A stretch of DNA of 64,000 nucleotides from Streptomyces sp. NBC_00162 (lineage in GTDB: Bacteria > Actinomycetota > Actinomycetes > Streptomycetales > Streptomycetaceae), in contig NZ_CP102509.1 of NCBI RefSeq assembly GCF_024611995.1, positions 3,906,001 through 3,970,000 on the forward strand. The letters run 5' to 3'. Both the position numbers and the translations under genes were made by a program. Positions 16,021-25,887 of the stretch are shown one piece after another; position 1 is the stretch's first letter, and every line of letters begins with the position of its first letter. The notes under the pieces are model-generated. The model was given only the letters and a program-made list of their open reading frames with translations. It was not told where the DNA came from and did not search any database.

Positions 16021-17571
16021 TCACTGCGGGAAGAGGCTGCCCGACGCGACGCGCAGGACGAGCTGCGGGGCACCCGAGAGGACGACCGCCGTGACCGCGG
16101 TGACGGCGATGGCCGCCGTGACCGGCCATGGGGCCTTCGTGCGGGCCGCCGTACCCTCGGCGGCCTCGGTACCTTCGACAGCTTCCGGCGCGCGGAAGAG
16201 GAGCGCGGTCCACCGCAGGTAGTAGTAGAGGGCGATGACCACGTTGACGGCCATGATCACGGCCAGCCAGGCCAGGCCCGCGTCGACCGCGGACCGGAAG
16301 ACGGTGACCTTGGCGAAGAGGCCGATGATGCCCGGCGGCAGACCGGCCAGGCAGAGCAGGAAGAAGGCCAGCGAGAGGGCGGCCGCCGGGCGCTCCGCGT
16401 AGAGGCCCCGGTAGTCGCTGATCCGGTTGAGCGGCTTCGTACGGGCGACCAGCGCGGCCACGGCGAAGGCGCCCAGGTTCACGACGGCGTACATGAGGGC
16501 GTAGGCGACCGTGGCGCCGATCTGGTCGCGGTCGGCGTACGCGGCCGCGGCGATCGGGACCAGCAGGTAGCCGGCCTGGCCGACCGAGGACCAGGCGAGC
16601 AGCCGTACGGCGCTGTTCGGGCGGTCCGCGGACTGGCGCAGCGCGGCGGCGTTGCCGAGGGTCATGGTGAGCGCGGCGAGGACGGCCAGTGCCGGGCCCC
16701 AGATCTCGGAGTACGCCGGGAAGGCGATCACCGTGACGAGGATCAGGCCGGTGAAACCGACGGCCTTGCCGATCACCGAGAGGTACCCGGCGATCGGCAG
16801 GGGGGCGCCGACGTAGGTGTCGGGGACCCAGAAGTGGAAGGGGACGGCCGCGGTCTTGAAGGCGAAGCCGACGAGGGTGAGCGCGACGCCGGCCATGGCG
16901 AGGGTGTCGAGCTGCCCGGGGACGTCTTCGAGGCGGTCGGCGACCTGGGTGAGGTGCAGGGAGCCGGTGGCCGCGTAGACGAAGCTGACGCCCATCAGCG
17001 ACACGGCGGTGGCGGTGACGGAGGAGAGGAAGAACTTGAGGGCGGCCTCGGAGGAGAGCCGGTCGCCGCGGCGCATGCCGACGAGGGCGAAGGCGGGCAG
17101 CGAGGCCACTTCGAGGGCCACGATCAGCGTGGCGAGGTCGCGGGAGGCGGGCAGCAGGGCCGCGCCGGCGGCGGAGGAGAGCAGCAGGAACCAGTACTCG
17201 CCTGCGGGCATGCGCGCGTCGCGGACGGCGGTGACCGACAGCAGGGCGGTGACCAGGGCGCCGGCCAGTACCAGGAACTGGATGACGAGCGTGAAGTGGT
17301 CGGCGACGTAGCTGCAGGCGGCCGGGTCGGTGGTGAGGCAGAAGGTGCTGCGGTCACCGGCGCGCAGCGGCAGCAGGGTGGCGGTCGCGGCGGCGAGGCC
17401 GGCGACGGAGATCCAGCCGAGGGCGGGCTTGGCACGCTCCGGTACGAAGAGGTCGGCGACGAGGACGATCAGGCCGACGGCGGCGGTGATCACCACGGGC
17501 GCGATGGCGAGCCAGTCGACGGCCTGGACCAAGCTGGGGGTCTCGGCGGCGAGGACCGTGAGGGCCGTCAT
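16021..17571 (-). CDS. nuoN: Complex I subunit N, second operon
   Basis: A 516-residue antiporter-like membrane subunit of NADH-quinone oxidoreductase. Many hydrophobic helices, the VPFHFWVPDTYVGAPLPIAGY stretch near residues 236-256 and the LLAWSSVGQAGYLL stretch near 316-329 are NuoN features; conserved lysines for proton translocation sit in these regions. Its ATG overlaps the nuoM2 stop (ATGA). It ends the ten-gene operon; about 195 bases separate it from htpX. The paralogue in the main operon is at 53120-54775. Confidence 0.93.
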   Translation of the reverse strand: MTALTVLAAETPSLVQAVDWLAIAPVVITAAVGLIVLVADLFVPERAKPALGWISVAGLAAATATLLPLRAGDRSTFCLTTDPAACSYVADHFTLVIQFLVLAGALVTALLSVTAVRDARMPAGEYWFLLLSSAAGAALLPASRDLATLIVALEVASLPAFALVGMRRGDRLSSEAALKFFLSSVTATAVSLMGVSFVYAATGSLHLTQVADRLEDVPGQLDTLAMAGVALTLVGFAFKTAAVPFHFWVPDTYVGAPLPIAGYLSVIGKAVGFTGLILVTVIAFPAYSEIWGPALAVLAALTMTLGNAAALRQSADRPNSAVRLLAWSSVGQAGYLLVPIAAAAYADRDQIGATVAYALMYAVVNLGAFAVAALVARTKPLNRISDYRGLYAERPAAALSLAFFLLCLAGLPPGIIGLFAKVTVFRSAVDAGLAWLAVIMAVNVVIALYYYLRWTALLFRAPEAVEGTEAAEGTAARTKAPWPVTAAIAVTAVTAVVLSGAPQLVLRVASGSLFPQ

Positions 17572-19163
17572 GCGTTGCCTCCTGCGAGGAGCTTCTGGAC
17601 GGCCGGGTCGGTGAGGCCGAGGAGGAGCGCGGGCCACAGGCCGGCGAGGACGGTGAGGGCGGCGAGCGGGGTCCAGGCGGCGAACTCGTAGTGCTGGATG
17701 TCCGCGACGGCGAGCTCCGGGCCGGCCTTGGGGTCGCCCATGCAGACGCGTCGTACGACGATCAGCAGGTAGGCGGCGGTGAGCAGGGTGCCGAACGCGC
17801 CGATGGCCGTGTAGGTGAGGAAGGCGGGGCGGGACAGTCCCCCGGCGGGGTCGAACGCGCCGAAGAGGGCCAGCATCTCGCCCCAGAAGCCGGCCAGGCC
17901 GGGGAGGCCGAGGGAGGCGACGGCGGCGAAGGCGAGGAGGGCGCCGAGGCGGGGGGCGCGGCCGTAGAGGGCGGCGCCGGTGGCCCCGGCGAGGATGTCG
18001 AGGTCGGCGGTGCCGTAGCGGTCCTTGAGGGCGCCGACCAGGAAGAAGAGCAGGCCCGTGATCAGGCCGTGGGCGATGTTGGCGAAGAGCGCGCCGTTGA
18101 CGCCGGTCGGGGTCATGGACGCGATGCCGAGGAGCACGAAGCCCATGTGGCCGACGGAGGAGTACGCGATGAGGCGCTTGAGGTCGCCCTTGCTCCCCTT
18201 ACGGGCCAGCGCGAGGCAGGCGAGCGATCCGTAGACGATGCCGACGGCGGCGAAGGCGCCCAGGTAGGGGGCGAAGGTGGCCATGCCGTCGGGGGTGATG
18301 GGGAGCAGGATGCGGACGAACCCGTACGTGCCCATCTTGAGCAGGACTCCGGCCAGCAGGACGGAGCCGACGGTGGGGGCGGCTGTGTGGGCGTCCGGAA
18401 GCCAGCTGTGCAGCGGCCACATCGGGGTCTTCACGGCGAGGCCGAGGCCGATGGCGAGGACGGCCAGGAGCTGGGTGGTGTGGGACAGTTCGCGGCCGTT
18501 GTCAGTGGCGAGTGCCACCATGTCGAATGTGCCGCTCTTCACTCCGATCAGCAGCAGACCGAGCAGCATGACCACGGAGCCGAGGAGGGTGTAGAGGATG
18601 AACTTCCAGGCGGCTGCCTGCCGCTGAGCACCGCCCCAGCGGGCGATGAGGAAGTACATCGGGATGAGGACCATCTCGAAGGCGAGGAAGAAGAGCAGCA
18701 GGTCGAGGACGGCGAAGGTCGCGAGGGTGCCGGACTCGAGGACGAGGAGCAGTGCGACGAAGGCCTTCGGGGAAGGGCCCTCGGGGAACTTGAAGTAGCT
18801 GTAGAGCGCGCACAGGAAGAACAGCAGCGCGGTCATCAGGAGGAGGGGGAGCGAGATGCCGTCGACACCGAGGTGGATCCGGACGTCCAGCGCCGGGATC
18901 CAGCTGATGTCCGTCGTCGCCTGGAAGCGGGACGGGGCGTCGTGGTCGAAGCCCAGGGTGAGGGCGATCGCCGCGGCGAGGATCACGCCGGTCACGGTCA
19001 CGCCGTGGCGGAGGACGGCCTGTTCGGGGCTGCGGCCCTTGAGTCCGGGCGGGGGCGGCAGGAGCGCCGCGGCCGCGCCGAGGAGCGGTGCGGCCACGAT
19101 GAACGCCAGAAGGAACTGCATCACGGACGGGCTGATATCAATCACGGCTGACTCACGGCTCAC
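17568..19163 (-). CDS. nuoM: Complex I subunit M, second operon
   Basis: A 531-residue proton-pumping subunit. Diagnostic stretches are LGVDGISLPLLLMTALLFFL, FFLAFEMVLIPMYFLIARWGG, the MWPLHSWLPDAHTAAPTVGS helix near residue 231, and the LKRLIAYSSVGHMGFVLLGI stretch near residue 315. It starts at GTG 19163, inside the nuoL2 stop (GTGA overlap); a GTG at 19145 is an alternative start. Part of the coupled chain L2-M2-N2, the three antiporter-type subunits. Confidence 0.93.
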   Translation of the reverse strand: MSRESAVIDISPSVMQFLLAFIVAAPLLGAAAALLPPPPGLKGRSPEQAVLRHGVTVTGVILAAAIALTLGFDHDAPSRFQATTDISWIPALDVRIHLGVDGISLPLLLMTALLFFLCALYSYFKFPEGPSPKAFVALLLVLESGTLATFAVLDLLLFFLAFEMVLIPMYFLIARWGGAQRQAAAWKFILYTLLGSVVMLLGLLLIGVKSGTFDMVALATDNGRELSHTTQLLAVLAIGLGLAVKTPMWPLHSWLPDAHTAAPTVGSVLLAGVLLKMGTYGFVRILLPITPDGMATFAPYLGAFAAVGIVYGSLACLALARKGSKGDLKRLIAYSSVGHMGFVLLGIASMTPTGVNGALFANIAHGLITGLLFFLVGALKDRYGTADLDILAGATGAALYGRAPRLGALLAFAAVASLGLPGLAGFWGEMLALFGAFDPAGGLSRPAFLTYTAIGAFGTLLTAAYLLIVVRRVCMGDPKAGPELAVADIQHYEFAAWTPLAALTVLAGLWPALLLGLTDPAVQKLLAGGNA

Positions 19164-21160
19164 GATCCGGCGTTGACGTTGGCGAGGACGGCGGTGGCGA
19201 TCGCCAGGACCACGGCGCCGGCGAGCAGGGCGCTCAGGTAGCTCTGCACGTTGCCGGTCTGGGCACGGCGTACGAGGCTGCCGAGCAGCCGGGTGCCGCT
19301 GCCGGCACCGCTGACGTACGTGTCCACGACCTCGCGGTCGAGGAAGCGGACCAGGCCGGCGGCCGCGCGGACGGGGCGGACGAACAGCCGGTCGTAGACG
19401 GCGTCGAGGTGGAAGCCGTCGGCCGCGTGGCGGTGCAGCGGGCCGAGGAACGCCTTGCCCGGGTCGGGGGCCGAGCCGACCGGGACGGCGGGGTGGTCGT
19501 GGGTGACCTCGGCGACCTCGGGGGTCTCGGCGGCGGATTCGGCAGCGGCGGCGGACGCGGACAGGCCGGCTCCGTAACCGGCTGCGACGGCCTTGACCGT
19601 GGCGCGCTGCCACAGGGCGTAGGTGAGCAGCGCTCCGATGACGGCGGCGCCGGTGCCGAGGAGCGAGGTGGTCAGGGTCGGGGTGAGTTCCCTGCCGTCG
19701 AACCAGTCGGCGAGGGGGCCCGCCGCGAGGCCGAAGCCGATCGTGGGGATCGCGAGCAGCCACAGCACGCCGGTCATGGCGACGGGCTCCTTGCCGTGGT
19801 CGGGGGCGGCGGCGCCCCGGCCGCGGAAGGCCATCAGCCACAGCCGGGTGGCGTAGGCGGCGGTGAGCAGGGCGGTCAGCAGGCCGGCGATCAGGACCAG
19901 CCAGCCGGCGGCGCTGGGGGCGAACTCCGAGTGGCCGGTGGCGGTGTGCTCGGCGGCGACGAGGACGGCTTCCTTGGAGAAGAAGCCGGCGAAGGGCGGG
20001 ATCGCGGCGAGCGCGAGCAGCGCGAGCGTCATCGTCCAGAAGGCGTCGGGGATGCGCTTGGCCAGGCCGTCCATACGGGACATGGCGGCCAGGGAGTTCG
20101 TACCGGCGGCGTGGATGATCACGCCCGCGCCGAGGAACAGCAGTGCCTTGAAGAAGCCGTGGGACAGGAGGTGGAAGACGGCGGCGCCGCGGTCGCCGAC
20201 GGCCAGGGCGCCGATCATGTAGCCGAGCTGGCCGACCGTGGAGTAGGCGAGCACCCGCTTGATGTCGTCCTGGGCGAGGGCGGCGAGGCCGGAGCCGATC
20301 ATCGTGACGGCCGCCATGACGGCCATGACCACCAGCGCGGCGCGGGAGGCCGCGAAGACCGGGAGGAGGCGGGCGACGAAGTAGACACCGGCGGCGACCA
20401 TCGTCGCGGCGTGGATCAGCGCGGAGACCGGAGTGGGGCCCGCCATGGCGTCGGGGAGCCAGGTGTGCAGCGGGAACTGCGCGGACTTGCCCGCGACTCC
20501 GGCGAGCAGGAGCAGCGCGATCAGCGTCGGGTGGTCGAGCCCGCCCGCGGCGACGGTGCCCAGGATCTTGGTGATCTGGAAGGAGTCGGCGTCGGTGGCG
20601 AGCGCGAACAGGCCGATCAGGAAGGGGACGTCACCGAGCTTGGTGACGAGGAAGGCCTTCAGGGAGGCGGAGCGGGCCGCCTCGGTCTCCCAGTAGTGGC
20701 CGACCAGGAAGTACGAGCAGATGCCCATGACCTCCCAGCCGACCAGCAGCACCATCAGGTCGCCGGAGTAGACGACGAGCAGCATGGCGGAGGTGAACAG
20801 TGAGACGAGAGCGGCATACGACGGGTAGCGCGGGTCCTCACGGAGGTACGCCGTCGAGTAGAGCTGTACGCAGGTGGCGACGACCCCGACCAGGATTGCG
20901 ACGAGCGCGGCGAAGCCGTCGATGTAGAGCGAGAGGTCGATCGGTACCGAGCCGGTCGGGGTGAGCTCGGTCGCGGTGCTGATCGCCGTGCCGCCGCCCT
21001 GCCGGATCGCGACGAGCACGGCCAGTACGGCGGCGGCCAGCGTCGGCAGGATCGCGAGCGGCCGGACGAAGCCGGGGGCGGTGCGGCCGAAGAGCAGTCC
21101 CGCGACCGCGCCCAGGAAGGGCAGGAGGGGGACCAGGACGGCGAGGGTCGTGGTGCTCAC
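19160..21160 (-). CDS. nuoL: Complex I subunit L, second operon
   Basis: A 666-residue distal proton-pumping subunit. Core motifs are [19 protein letters not shown] near residues 139-157, [20 protein letters not shown] near residue 229, and [20 protein letters not shown] near residue 306. The C-terminal third contains an Ala/Glu/Pro-rich loop (about residues 545-575) before a last membrane segment. It is longer than the main-operon NuoL (631 residues). Start GTG overlaps the nuoK2 stop (GTGA). Confidence 0.93.
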   Translation of the reverse strand: MSTTTLAVLVPLLPFLGAVAGLLFGRTAPGFVRPLAILPTLAAAVLAVLVAIRQGGGTAISTATELTPTGSVPIDLSLYIDGFAALVAILVGVVATCVQLYSTAYLREDPRYPSYAALVSLFTSAMLLVVYSGDLMVLLVGWEVMGICSYFLVGHYWETEAARSASLKAFLVTKLGDVPFLIGLFALATDADSFQITKILGTVAAGGLDHPTLIALLLLAGVAGKSAQFPLHTWLPDAMAGPTPVSALIHAATMVAAGVYFVARLLPVFAASRAALVVMAVMAAVTMIGSGLAALAQDDIKRVLAYSTVGQLGYMIGALAVGDRGAAVFHLLSHGFFKALLFLGAGVIIHAAGTNSLAAMSRMDGLAKRIPDAFWTMTLALLALAAIPPFAGFFSKEAVLVAAEHTATGHSEFAPSAAGWLVLIAGLLTALLTAAYATRLWLMAFRGRGAAAPDHGKEPVAMTGVLWLLAIPTIGFGLAAGPLADWFDGRELTPTLTTSLLGTGAAVIGALLTYALWQRATVKAVAAGYGAGLSASAAAAESAAETPEVAEVTHDHPAVPVGSAPDPGKAFLGPLHRHAADGFHLDAVYDRLFVRPVRAAAGLVRFLDREVVDTYVSGAGSGTRLLGSLVRRAQTGNVQSYLSALLAGAVVLAIATAVLANVNAGS

Positions 21161-21504
21161 GCGGTGACCTCGCTCTGGTTGTTCGGGGTGGGCTCGTGGC
21201 CCTCGGCGGTGTCGCGGAGCCGGTCGACGTCCGAGGTGCCCCGGTTGCGGTAGACCATCAGCACGATCGCGAGGCCGATGCCGATCTCGGCGGCGGCGAT
21301 GGCGATGGTGAAGAGGGTGAGGGCCTGGCCGGCGTGCAGGGCGTCGCGCAGCCAGACGTCGAAGGCCACCAGGTTGAGGTTGACGGCGTTGAGCATCAGC
21401 TCGACGGACATCAGGACCAGGATGGCGTTGCGGCGGGCGAGCACTCCGTACAGGCCCGTGCAGAAGAGCAGCGCCGCGAGCACGGCGGGGTAGGCGAGGT
21501 GCAT
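21157..21504 (-). CDS. nuoK: Complex I subunit K, second operon
   Basis: A 115-residue three-helix membrane subunit. It matches NuoK in [20 protein letters not shown] (with the conserved Glu of helix 2) and [20 protein letters not shown] (conserved Glu of helix 3). It is about 15 residues longer than the main-operon copy because of a charged C-terminal tail. It overlaps the nuoJ2 stop by one base. Confidence 0.95.
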   Translation of the reverse strand: MHLAYPAVLAALLFCTGLYGVLARRNAILVLMSVELMLNAVNLNLVAFDVWLRDALHAGQALTLFTIAIAAAEIGIGLAIVLMVYRNRGTSDVDRLRDTAEGHEPTPNNQSEVTA

Positions 21505-22094
21505 CAGCGCTGCCCCTTGTCGGTGGCGGCGCCGTCTTCGGCGGGACTGTTCCTGCGTGACAGCACGATGGCGCCGATCAGGGCAGCGAGGAGGAGGACG
21601 GAGAGCGCTTCGAAGGGCAGCACCCAGTGCTGGAAGAGGATCTCGCCGGAGACCTTCGTGGAGCCCTGGACCGGGCCGTCGAGGTCGATCCAGGTCGTGC
21701 GGAAGGCGTCGACGACGACCCAGACGAGTGAGACGGCCGCGACGACGGCGACGGAGAGCGCAATCCAGCGGTTGCCGGAGTCGGCGTCCGGGGAGCGGCC
21801 GATGGGGGCCTTGGTGAGCATCAGCCCGAAGAGGAGGAGGACGACCACGGAGCCGAGGTAGATCAGGACCTGGACCCAGGCGATGAACTCGGCGGTCAGC
21901 AGCAGGTACTCGACGGCGATGCCGCCGAGCGCGACGACCAGCCAGAGGGCGGCGTGCACGAGCTGCTTGGTGGTGACCGTGACGAGGGCCGCGCCGAGGG
22001 TGGCGAGGCCGACGAGGACGAAGGCGATCTCGACGCCGCTCGGGGAGAGGAAGCCCTGGCCTCCGGCTGCGGCGAGAGTGACGGCGGGGGTCAC
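21504..22094 (-). CDS. nuoJ: Complex I subunit J, second operon
   Basis: A 196-residue, five-helix membrane subunit. [40 protein letters not shown] and [19 protein letters not shown] are typical NuoJ helices. Start is GTG within the nuoI2 stop (GTGA). It is about 70 residues shorter than the main-operon NuoJ, which carries a long hydrophilic tail. Confidence 0.93.
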   Translation of the reverse strand: MTPAVTLAAAGGQGFLSPSGVEIAFVLVGLATLGAALVTVTTKQLVHAALWLVVALGGIAVEYLLLTAEFIAWVQVLIYLGSVVVLLLFGLMLTKAPIGRSPDADSGNRWIALSVAVVAAVSLVWVVVDAFRTTWIDLDGPVQGSTKVSGEILFQHWVLPFEALSVLLLAALIGAIVLSRRNSPAEDGAATDKGQR

Positions 22095-22696
22095 GCGTCT
22101 CCCTCCGGGGTGGTCGGGGGCTGGGTGGCTTCGGCCTCGCCGGCGGCTTCGGCTTCGGCAGCGGCGGCTGCCGCGGCGGCGGCCTCGGCCTTCTCCACGG
22201 CCTTGCGGGCGGCGGCGATCTCCTTGGGCTCCTCGGCGGCCGGGTCCAGGGCGGGCGGAGCCGGGACCGTCCACATCCACTCGCGCAGCTTGTCGCGCTC
22301 GTGGGTCAGCTCGTGGATGTCGGTCTCCGCGTACTCGAACTCCGGCGACCAGAAGAGGGCGTCGAAGGGGCACACCTCGATGCAGATACCGCAGTACATG
22401 CAGAGGGAGAAGTCGATGGCGAAGCGGTCGAGGACGTTGCGGCTGCGCTCGCGGCCACCGGGGGCGGCTGCCGGGACCGTCTCCTTGTGGGAGTCGATGT
22501 AGATGCACCAGTCGGGGCACTCACGGGCGCAGAGCATGCAGACCGTGCAGTTCTCCTCGAACAGCCCGATGACCCCGCGGCTGCGCGGCGGGAGCTGGGG
22601 CTGAACCTCGGGGTACTGGGCGGTGTGCGACCGCTTCGTCATCGTCCGCAGCGTGACCGCGAGGCCCTTGGCCAGGCCGGATCCGGGGATGGGCAT
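22091..22696 (-). CDS. nuoI: Complex I iron-sulfur subunit I, second operon
   Basis: A 201-residue subunit carrying two [4Fe-4S] clusters (N6a/N6b). The ligands are [12 protein letters not shown] (Cys50, 53, 56, 60) and [12 protein letters not shown] (Cys99, 102, 105, 109). The last 60 residues are an Ala/Glu-rich tail with a nine-alanine run, absent from the main-operon copy. In this operon, with no NuoG, F or E, NuoI would be the natural entry point for electrons, possibly from ferredoxin. Its start overlaps the nuoH2 stop by one base. Confidence 0.94.
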   Translation of the reverse strand: MPIPGSGLAKGLAVTLRTMTKRSHTAQYPEVQPQLPPRSRGVIGLFEENCTVCMLCARECPDWCIYIDSHKETVPAAAPGGRERSRNVLDRFAIDFSLCMYCGICIEVCPFDALFWSPEFEYAETDIHELTHERDKLREWMWTVPAPPALDPAAEEPKEIAAARKAVEKAEAAAAAAAAAEAEAAGEAEATQPPTTPEGDA

Positions 22697-23664
22697 TACT
22701 GGATCGCCACCTTCACGATGCCGGTGAGCGCGATCTGGGCGAGCGCGAGCGGGATGAGTGCGGTCCAGGCGAGCTTCTGGAGCTGGTCCTCACGGAGCCG
22801 GGGGTAGCTCACGCGGAGCCAGATCACGACGAAGGCGAGGATCGCGGTCTTGAGCAGGGTCCAGACCCAGCCGAGGCCGTCGGCGCCGAAGGGCCCCTGC
22901 CAGCCGCCGAGGAAGAGGACGGTGGTGAGGGCGCAGAGAACGACGATGCCGGCGTACTCGGCGAGCAGGAACAGCGCGAAGCGCAGGCCGGTGTACTCCG
23001 TGTACGCGCCGAAGATGATCTCGGAGTCGGCGACGGGCATGTCGAAGGGGGGCCGCTGCAGTTCGGCGAGGCCGGCGGTGAAGAAGACGAGCGCGCCGAC
23101 GATCTGCCAGGGCAGCCACCACCACTGGAAGCTCTCGACGATGCCGGGGAGGGAGACCGTTCCGGCCGCCATCGCCACGGAGGCGGCGGCCAGCAGCATG
23201 GGGAGCTCGTAGGCGAGCAGCTGGGCGGCGGTGCGCAGGCCGCCGAGCAGGGAGAACTTGTTCGCGGAAGCCCAGCCGGCCATGAGCGAGCCGAGGACTC
23301 CGACGCCCATGACGGCGAGTACGAAGAACAGGCCGGCGTCGATGACCTGGCCGACCGCGCCCTCGCCCGGGCCGATCGGGATCGCGAGGAGGACGAGGAG
23401 GTACGGGAGCAGGGCGACGGCGGGGGCGAGCTGGAAGATCCGCCGGTCGGCGTTGGCCGGGACGATGTCTTCCTTCTGCGCGAACTTCACGCCGTCGGCG
23501 ACGAGCTGGGCCCAGCCGTGGAAGCCGCCGGCGTACATGGGGCCGAGGCGGCCCTGCATGTGCGCCATCACCTTGTGCTCGGTCTGCCCGACCACGAGCG
23601 GGAGCACGAGGAAGACGGCGAAGACGACGATGAGTCGCAGCGCGACGTCGAGGACGTCGTTCAC
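22696..23664 (-). CDS. nuoH: Complex I subunit H, second operon
   Basis: A 322-residue membrane subunit forming the quinone-access channel. [24 protein letters not shown] at about residues 30-53 is the conserved first cytosolic loop (seen as two adjoining parts), followed by [14 protein letters not shown], and [20 protein letters not shown] near residue 205 is the quinone-site loop. Start is GTG within the nuoC2 stop (GTGA). It directly follows nuoC2; in the canonical order D, E, F and G would lie between. Confidence 0.93.
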   Translation of the reverse strand: MNDVLDVALRLIVVFAVFLVLPLVVGQTEHKVMAHMQGRLGPMYAGGFHGWAQLVADGVKFAQKEDIVPANADRRIFQLAPAVALLPYLLVLLAIPIGPGEGAVGQVIDAGLFFVLAVMGVGVLGSLMAGWASANKFSLLGGLRTAAQLLAYELPMLLAAASVAMAAGTVSLPGIVESFQWWWLPWQIVGALVFFTAGLAELQRPPFDMPVADSEIIFGAYTEYTGLRFALFLLAEYAGIVVLCALTTVLFLGGWQGPFGADGLGWVWTLLKTAILAFVVIWLRVSYPRLREDQLQKLAWTALIPLALAQIALTGIVKVAIQ

Positions 23665-24758
23665 GCGTCGCCTCCCTTTTCGTCTGGGGTGGGGTCGGAT
23701 TCCGGGTCCGGGTCCGGCTCCGGGGTCTCGGCCTGGTCCGGGGTGGCCGGCGTGGCCGGGGCGGCAGGTGCGGCCGGCGCGGCCGGGGGCTGCGGTTCCT
23801 CGAAGGCCGGCTTCGGGTTGTGCCAGGGGGCGTCCGAGCCGGTTGCCGCCGGGCGGGTGGAGCCGGGTGCGGCTTCGGGCGCGGGTGCCTCGGCCTCGGC
23901 CGGGGTCTGCGGCGCGGCCGGCGCGGCCTGGGTGGCCGAGCCCTCGGTGACCGAGCGGGTGCGGCGGGGCGGGCGGGGCGGGGTCTCGGACGCGGGCCCG
24001 GCTGCCGGGGTCTGCGGCGCGGCCGGCGCGGCCTCCGCGGCCTGGGTGGCCGAGCCCTCGGTGACCGAGCGGGTGCGGCGGACCGGGGCGCCCTCGCGCG
24101 GGGTGCGGGCGGCGGCGCCCGCCGCGCCTGCGGCGCCCGCGGCGCGCGGGGTGCGGGCCGGACGGGCCGGGGCCGGCGGGAGCTGGCCCTTCATCGGGCC
24201 CCAGTCGTTGGGGTCCGGGACGCCCGGCGGAAGCATCTGACGGCGCTTCGGCGCGTTCGGATCGTGGGCCTCGCCCGGCTCCTTGGCGCCGGGCCAGGCC
24301 TTGGCGACGCGCGCGGCCAGGACGAAGTCCTTGCGCAGCGGGTGCCCTTCGAAGTTCTCCGGAAGGAGGAGGTGGACGAGGTGGGGGTGGTCGGTGAAGA
24401 CGATCCCGAACATCTCGTACGTCTCGCGCTCGTGCCATTCGGCCCCCGCGTAGACGGCGACGGCCGACGGCAGGGAGGGGGCGGAGTGCGGGACCGTCGT
24501 GCGCAGCAGGAGGCGGCGTACGCGGTGGTTCTCCAGCGAGACCACGTGCGCGCAGATGCGGAAGCCGGTGCCCGGCTCGTCCACCGCGCTCAGCCAGTCG
24601 AAGTACGTGCAGCCCAGCTTGTCCCGGGCGATCTCCAGGGAGGAGATCCAGGAGCCGACCGGCACGTCGACCGTCAGGACGTCGTACGAGGACGAGCCCA
24701 CGGCCTCCTCGCCGAAGACCGTCGCCGCCGCGTCGGGAAGGGAGTCGTAGAGGTTCAC
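23661..24758 (-). CDS. nuoC: Complex I subunit C, second operon, with long repetitive tail
   Basis: A 365-residue protein. Residues 1-180 are a normal NuoC: the [20 protein letters not shown] stretch, then [20 protein letters not shown] near residue 120, and [19 protein letters not shown]. The following 180 or so residues are a low-complexity Pro/Ala/Thr-rich extension with a near-duplicated segment ([14 protein letters not shown] twice). NuoC usually ends soon after the GHPLRKDF motif, so the tail is unusual. No NuoD frame is fused or adjacent. Start GTG overlaps the nuoB2 stop (GTGA). Confidence 0.92.
   Translation of the reverse strand: MNLYDSLPDAAATVFGEEAVGSSSYDVLTVDVPVGSWISSLEIARDKLGCTYFDWLSAVDEPGTGFRICAHVVSLENHRVRRLLLRTTVPHSAPSLPSAVAVYAGAEWHERETYEMFGIVFTDHPHLVHLLLPENFEGHPLRKDFVLAARVAKAWPGAKEPGEAHDPNAPKRRQMLPPGVPDPNDWGPMKGQLPPAPARPARTPRAAGAAGAAGAAARTPREGAPVRRTRSVTEGSATQAAEAAPAAPQTPAAGPASETPPRPPRRTRSVTEGSATQAAPAAPQTPAEAEAPAPEAAPGSTRPAATGSDAPWHNPKPAFEEPQPPAAPAAPAAPATPATPDQAETPEPDPDPESDPTPDEKGGDA
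23899..24081. repeat. Direct repeat inside the nuoC2 tail
   Basis: Unit 1 (23899-23967) and unit 2 (24004-24081) are identical apart from a 9-base in-frame insertion in unit 2 (24034-24042 region). They encode the repeated [23 protein letters not shown] segments. The 42-base part at 23926-23967 and 24040-24081 matches exactly. Perfect identity implies recent duplication or homogenisation. Confidence 0.85.
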
Positions 24759-25342
24759 GCGCCGCTCCCGGGGGCCGGCGGGGGCGTGACCAGGCCGCTG
24801 GTGAGCTGGCCCACGGACGGGCCGGCCGCATAGCGGTCCGCGAGGGACTCGCGAGCGATCTTCTCCTGGAGCTTGAGGATTCCCTGGAGCAGCGCCTCCG
24901 GGCGCGGCGGGCAGCCGGGTACGTAGACGTCGACCGGGATGATCTGGTCGACGCCCTTCGTCACCGAGTACGAGTCCCAGTACGGGCCGCCGCAGTTGGA
25001 GCAGGCGCCGAAGGAGATGACGTACTTCGGCTCCGGCATCTGCTCGTAGAGCCGCTTCACGGCCGGCGCCATCTTGTCCGTGACCGTGCCCGAGACGATC
25101 ATCAGGTCGGCCTGGCGGGGGCCCGGCGCGAAGGGGATCACACCGAGCCGGATGAAGTCGTGGCGGGCCATCGACGCGGCGATGAACTCGATCGCGCAGC
25201 AGGCCAGGCCGAAGTTGAAGACCCACAGGCTGTACCGGCGGCCCCAGTTCAGGACCACCTTCATCGGTTCCGGGGCGAGCCGGGAGAGAACTCCCAGGCG
25301 CTTGGGCTCCGGCAGCATCACGGGCTCCGGTGTCACGTCCAT
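24755..25342 (-). CDS. nuoB: Complex I subunit B, second operon
   Basis: A 195-residue subunit that holds cluster N2, the last iron-sulfur cluster before quinone. All four ligand cysteines are present: the pair in FGLACCAIE near residues 44-45, one in [14 protein letters not shown] and one in [16 protein letters not shown]2 is therefore likely functional even though the partner NuoD is not encoded here. Its ATG lies 10 bases inside the nuoA2 frame. Confidence 0.94.
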   Translation of the reverse strand: MDVTPEPVMLPEPKRLGVLSRLAPEPMKVVLNWGRRYSLWVFNFGLACCAIEFIAASMARHDFIRLGVIPFAPGPRQADLMIVSGTVTDKMAPAVKRLYEQMPEPKYVISFGACSNCGGPYWDSYSVTKGVDQIIPVDVYVPGCPPRPEALLQGILKLQEKIARESLADRYAAGPSVGQLTSGLVTPPPAPGSGA

Positions 25343-25740
25343 TCGAGGACGCCCTTCTTGTACGCATAGAGCAGGCCGACGGCCAGGAAGCCCAGGAAGA
25401 TGAACATCTCCACCAGCGTCGTGGCGCCGTAACCGGCGGCGGCGAACACCGTCGCCCACGGGAACAGGAAGATCGAGTCGACGGCGAAGATGACGTAGAG
25501 GAACGCGTAGACGTAGTAGCGGACCTGGGTGTGCGCCCAGCCCTCGCCGACCGGGTCCACTCCGCATTCGTACGTCAGCAGCTTCTCGGGGGTCGGGACC
25601 ACGGGCCGCAACAGGCGTCCGGCGCCGAAGGCCACGGCCACGAAGAGCACACCGAGGAGGGCCAGCAGACCGACGACCGAATAACTCCGGAAGTAGTCCG
25701 CCGCGAGCACGGTTACGGTCGATACCGTTGGTTCAGGCAC
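25333..25740 (-). CDS. nuoA: Complex I subunit A, second operon
   Basis: A 135-residue, three-helix membrane subunit and first gene of the operon. [20 protein letters not shown] followed by [24 protein letters not shown] is the NuoA signature, including the redox-sensitive Cys loop. The start is taken as GTG 25740 because GAGGAA lies 6-7 bases upstream; a GTG at 25764 would add eight residues. The promoter must lie in the 147-base interval shared with the divergent sensor kinase gene. Confidence 0.92.
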   Translation of the reverse strand: MPEPTVSTVTVLAADYFRSYSVVGLLALLGVLFVAVAFGAGRLLRPVVPTPEKLLTYECGVDPVGEGWAHTQVRYYVYAFLYVIFAVDSIFLFPWATVFAAAGYGATTLVEMFIFLGFLAVGLLYAYKKGVLEWT

Positions 25741-25814
25741 GTCCGTTCCTCGCTCCTCGGTCACTGTCGACGATCTGGTACAGGCGGGAGTCTAGGGCCT
25801 GCCTCACACAGGGT

Positions 25815-25826
25815 GGGGTTATCCCC
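25815..25826. promoter_or_regulatory. GGGGTTATCCCC element before kinase gene 1 / nuoA2
   Basis: A near-palindrome in the divergent interval, 62 bases before the first sensor kinase start and about 75 bases before nuoA2. A longer context, GGGTGGGGTTAnCCCCCnGT followed by CAG, recurs before the second kinase gene (27237-27248). It may be an operator for the response regulator encoded at 28885-29556. This is inference from recurrence. Confidence 0.45.
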
Positions 25827-25887
25827 CGTTCACAGCACCCCGGCCACCCCATGGCGTCGGCGTACGGCCCTTGGCAGGCTGTGCCGC

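Noticed and set aside
15769..17691. Long plus-strand frame of 640 codons opposite nuoN2
   Set aside because: Composition is Gly/Glu/Arg-rich without hydrophobic pattern, typical of antisense frames over GC-rich genes; the minus-strand NuoN2 is unambiguous.
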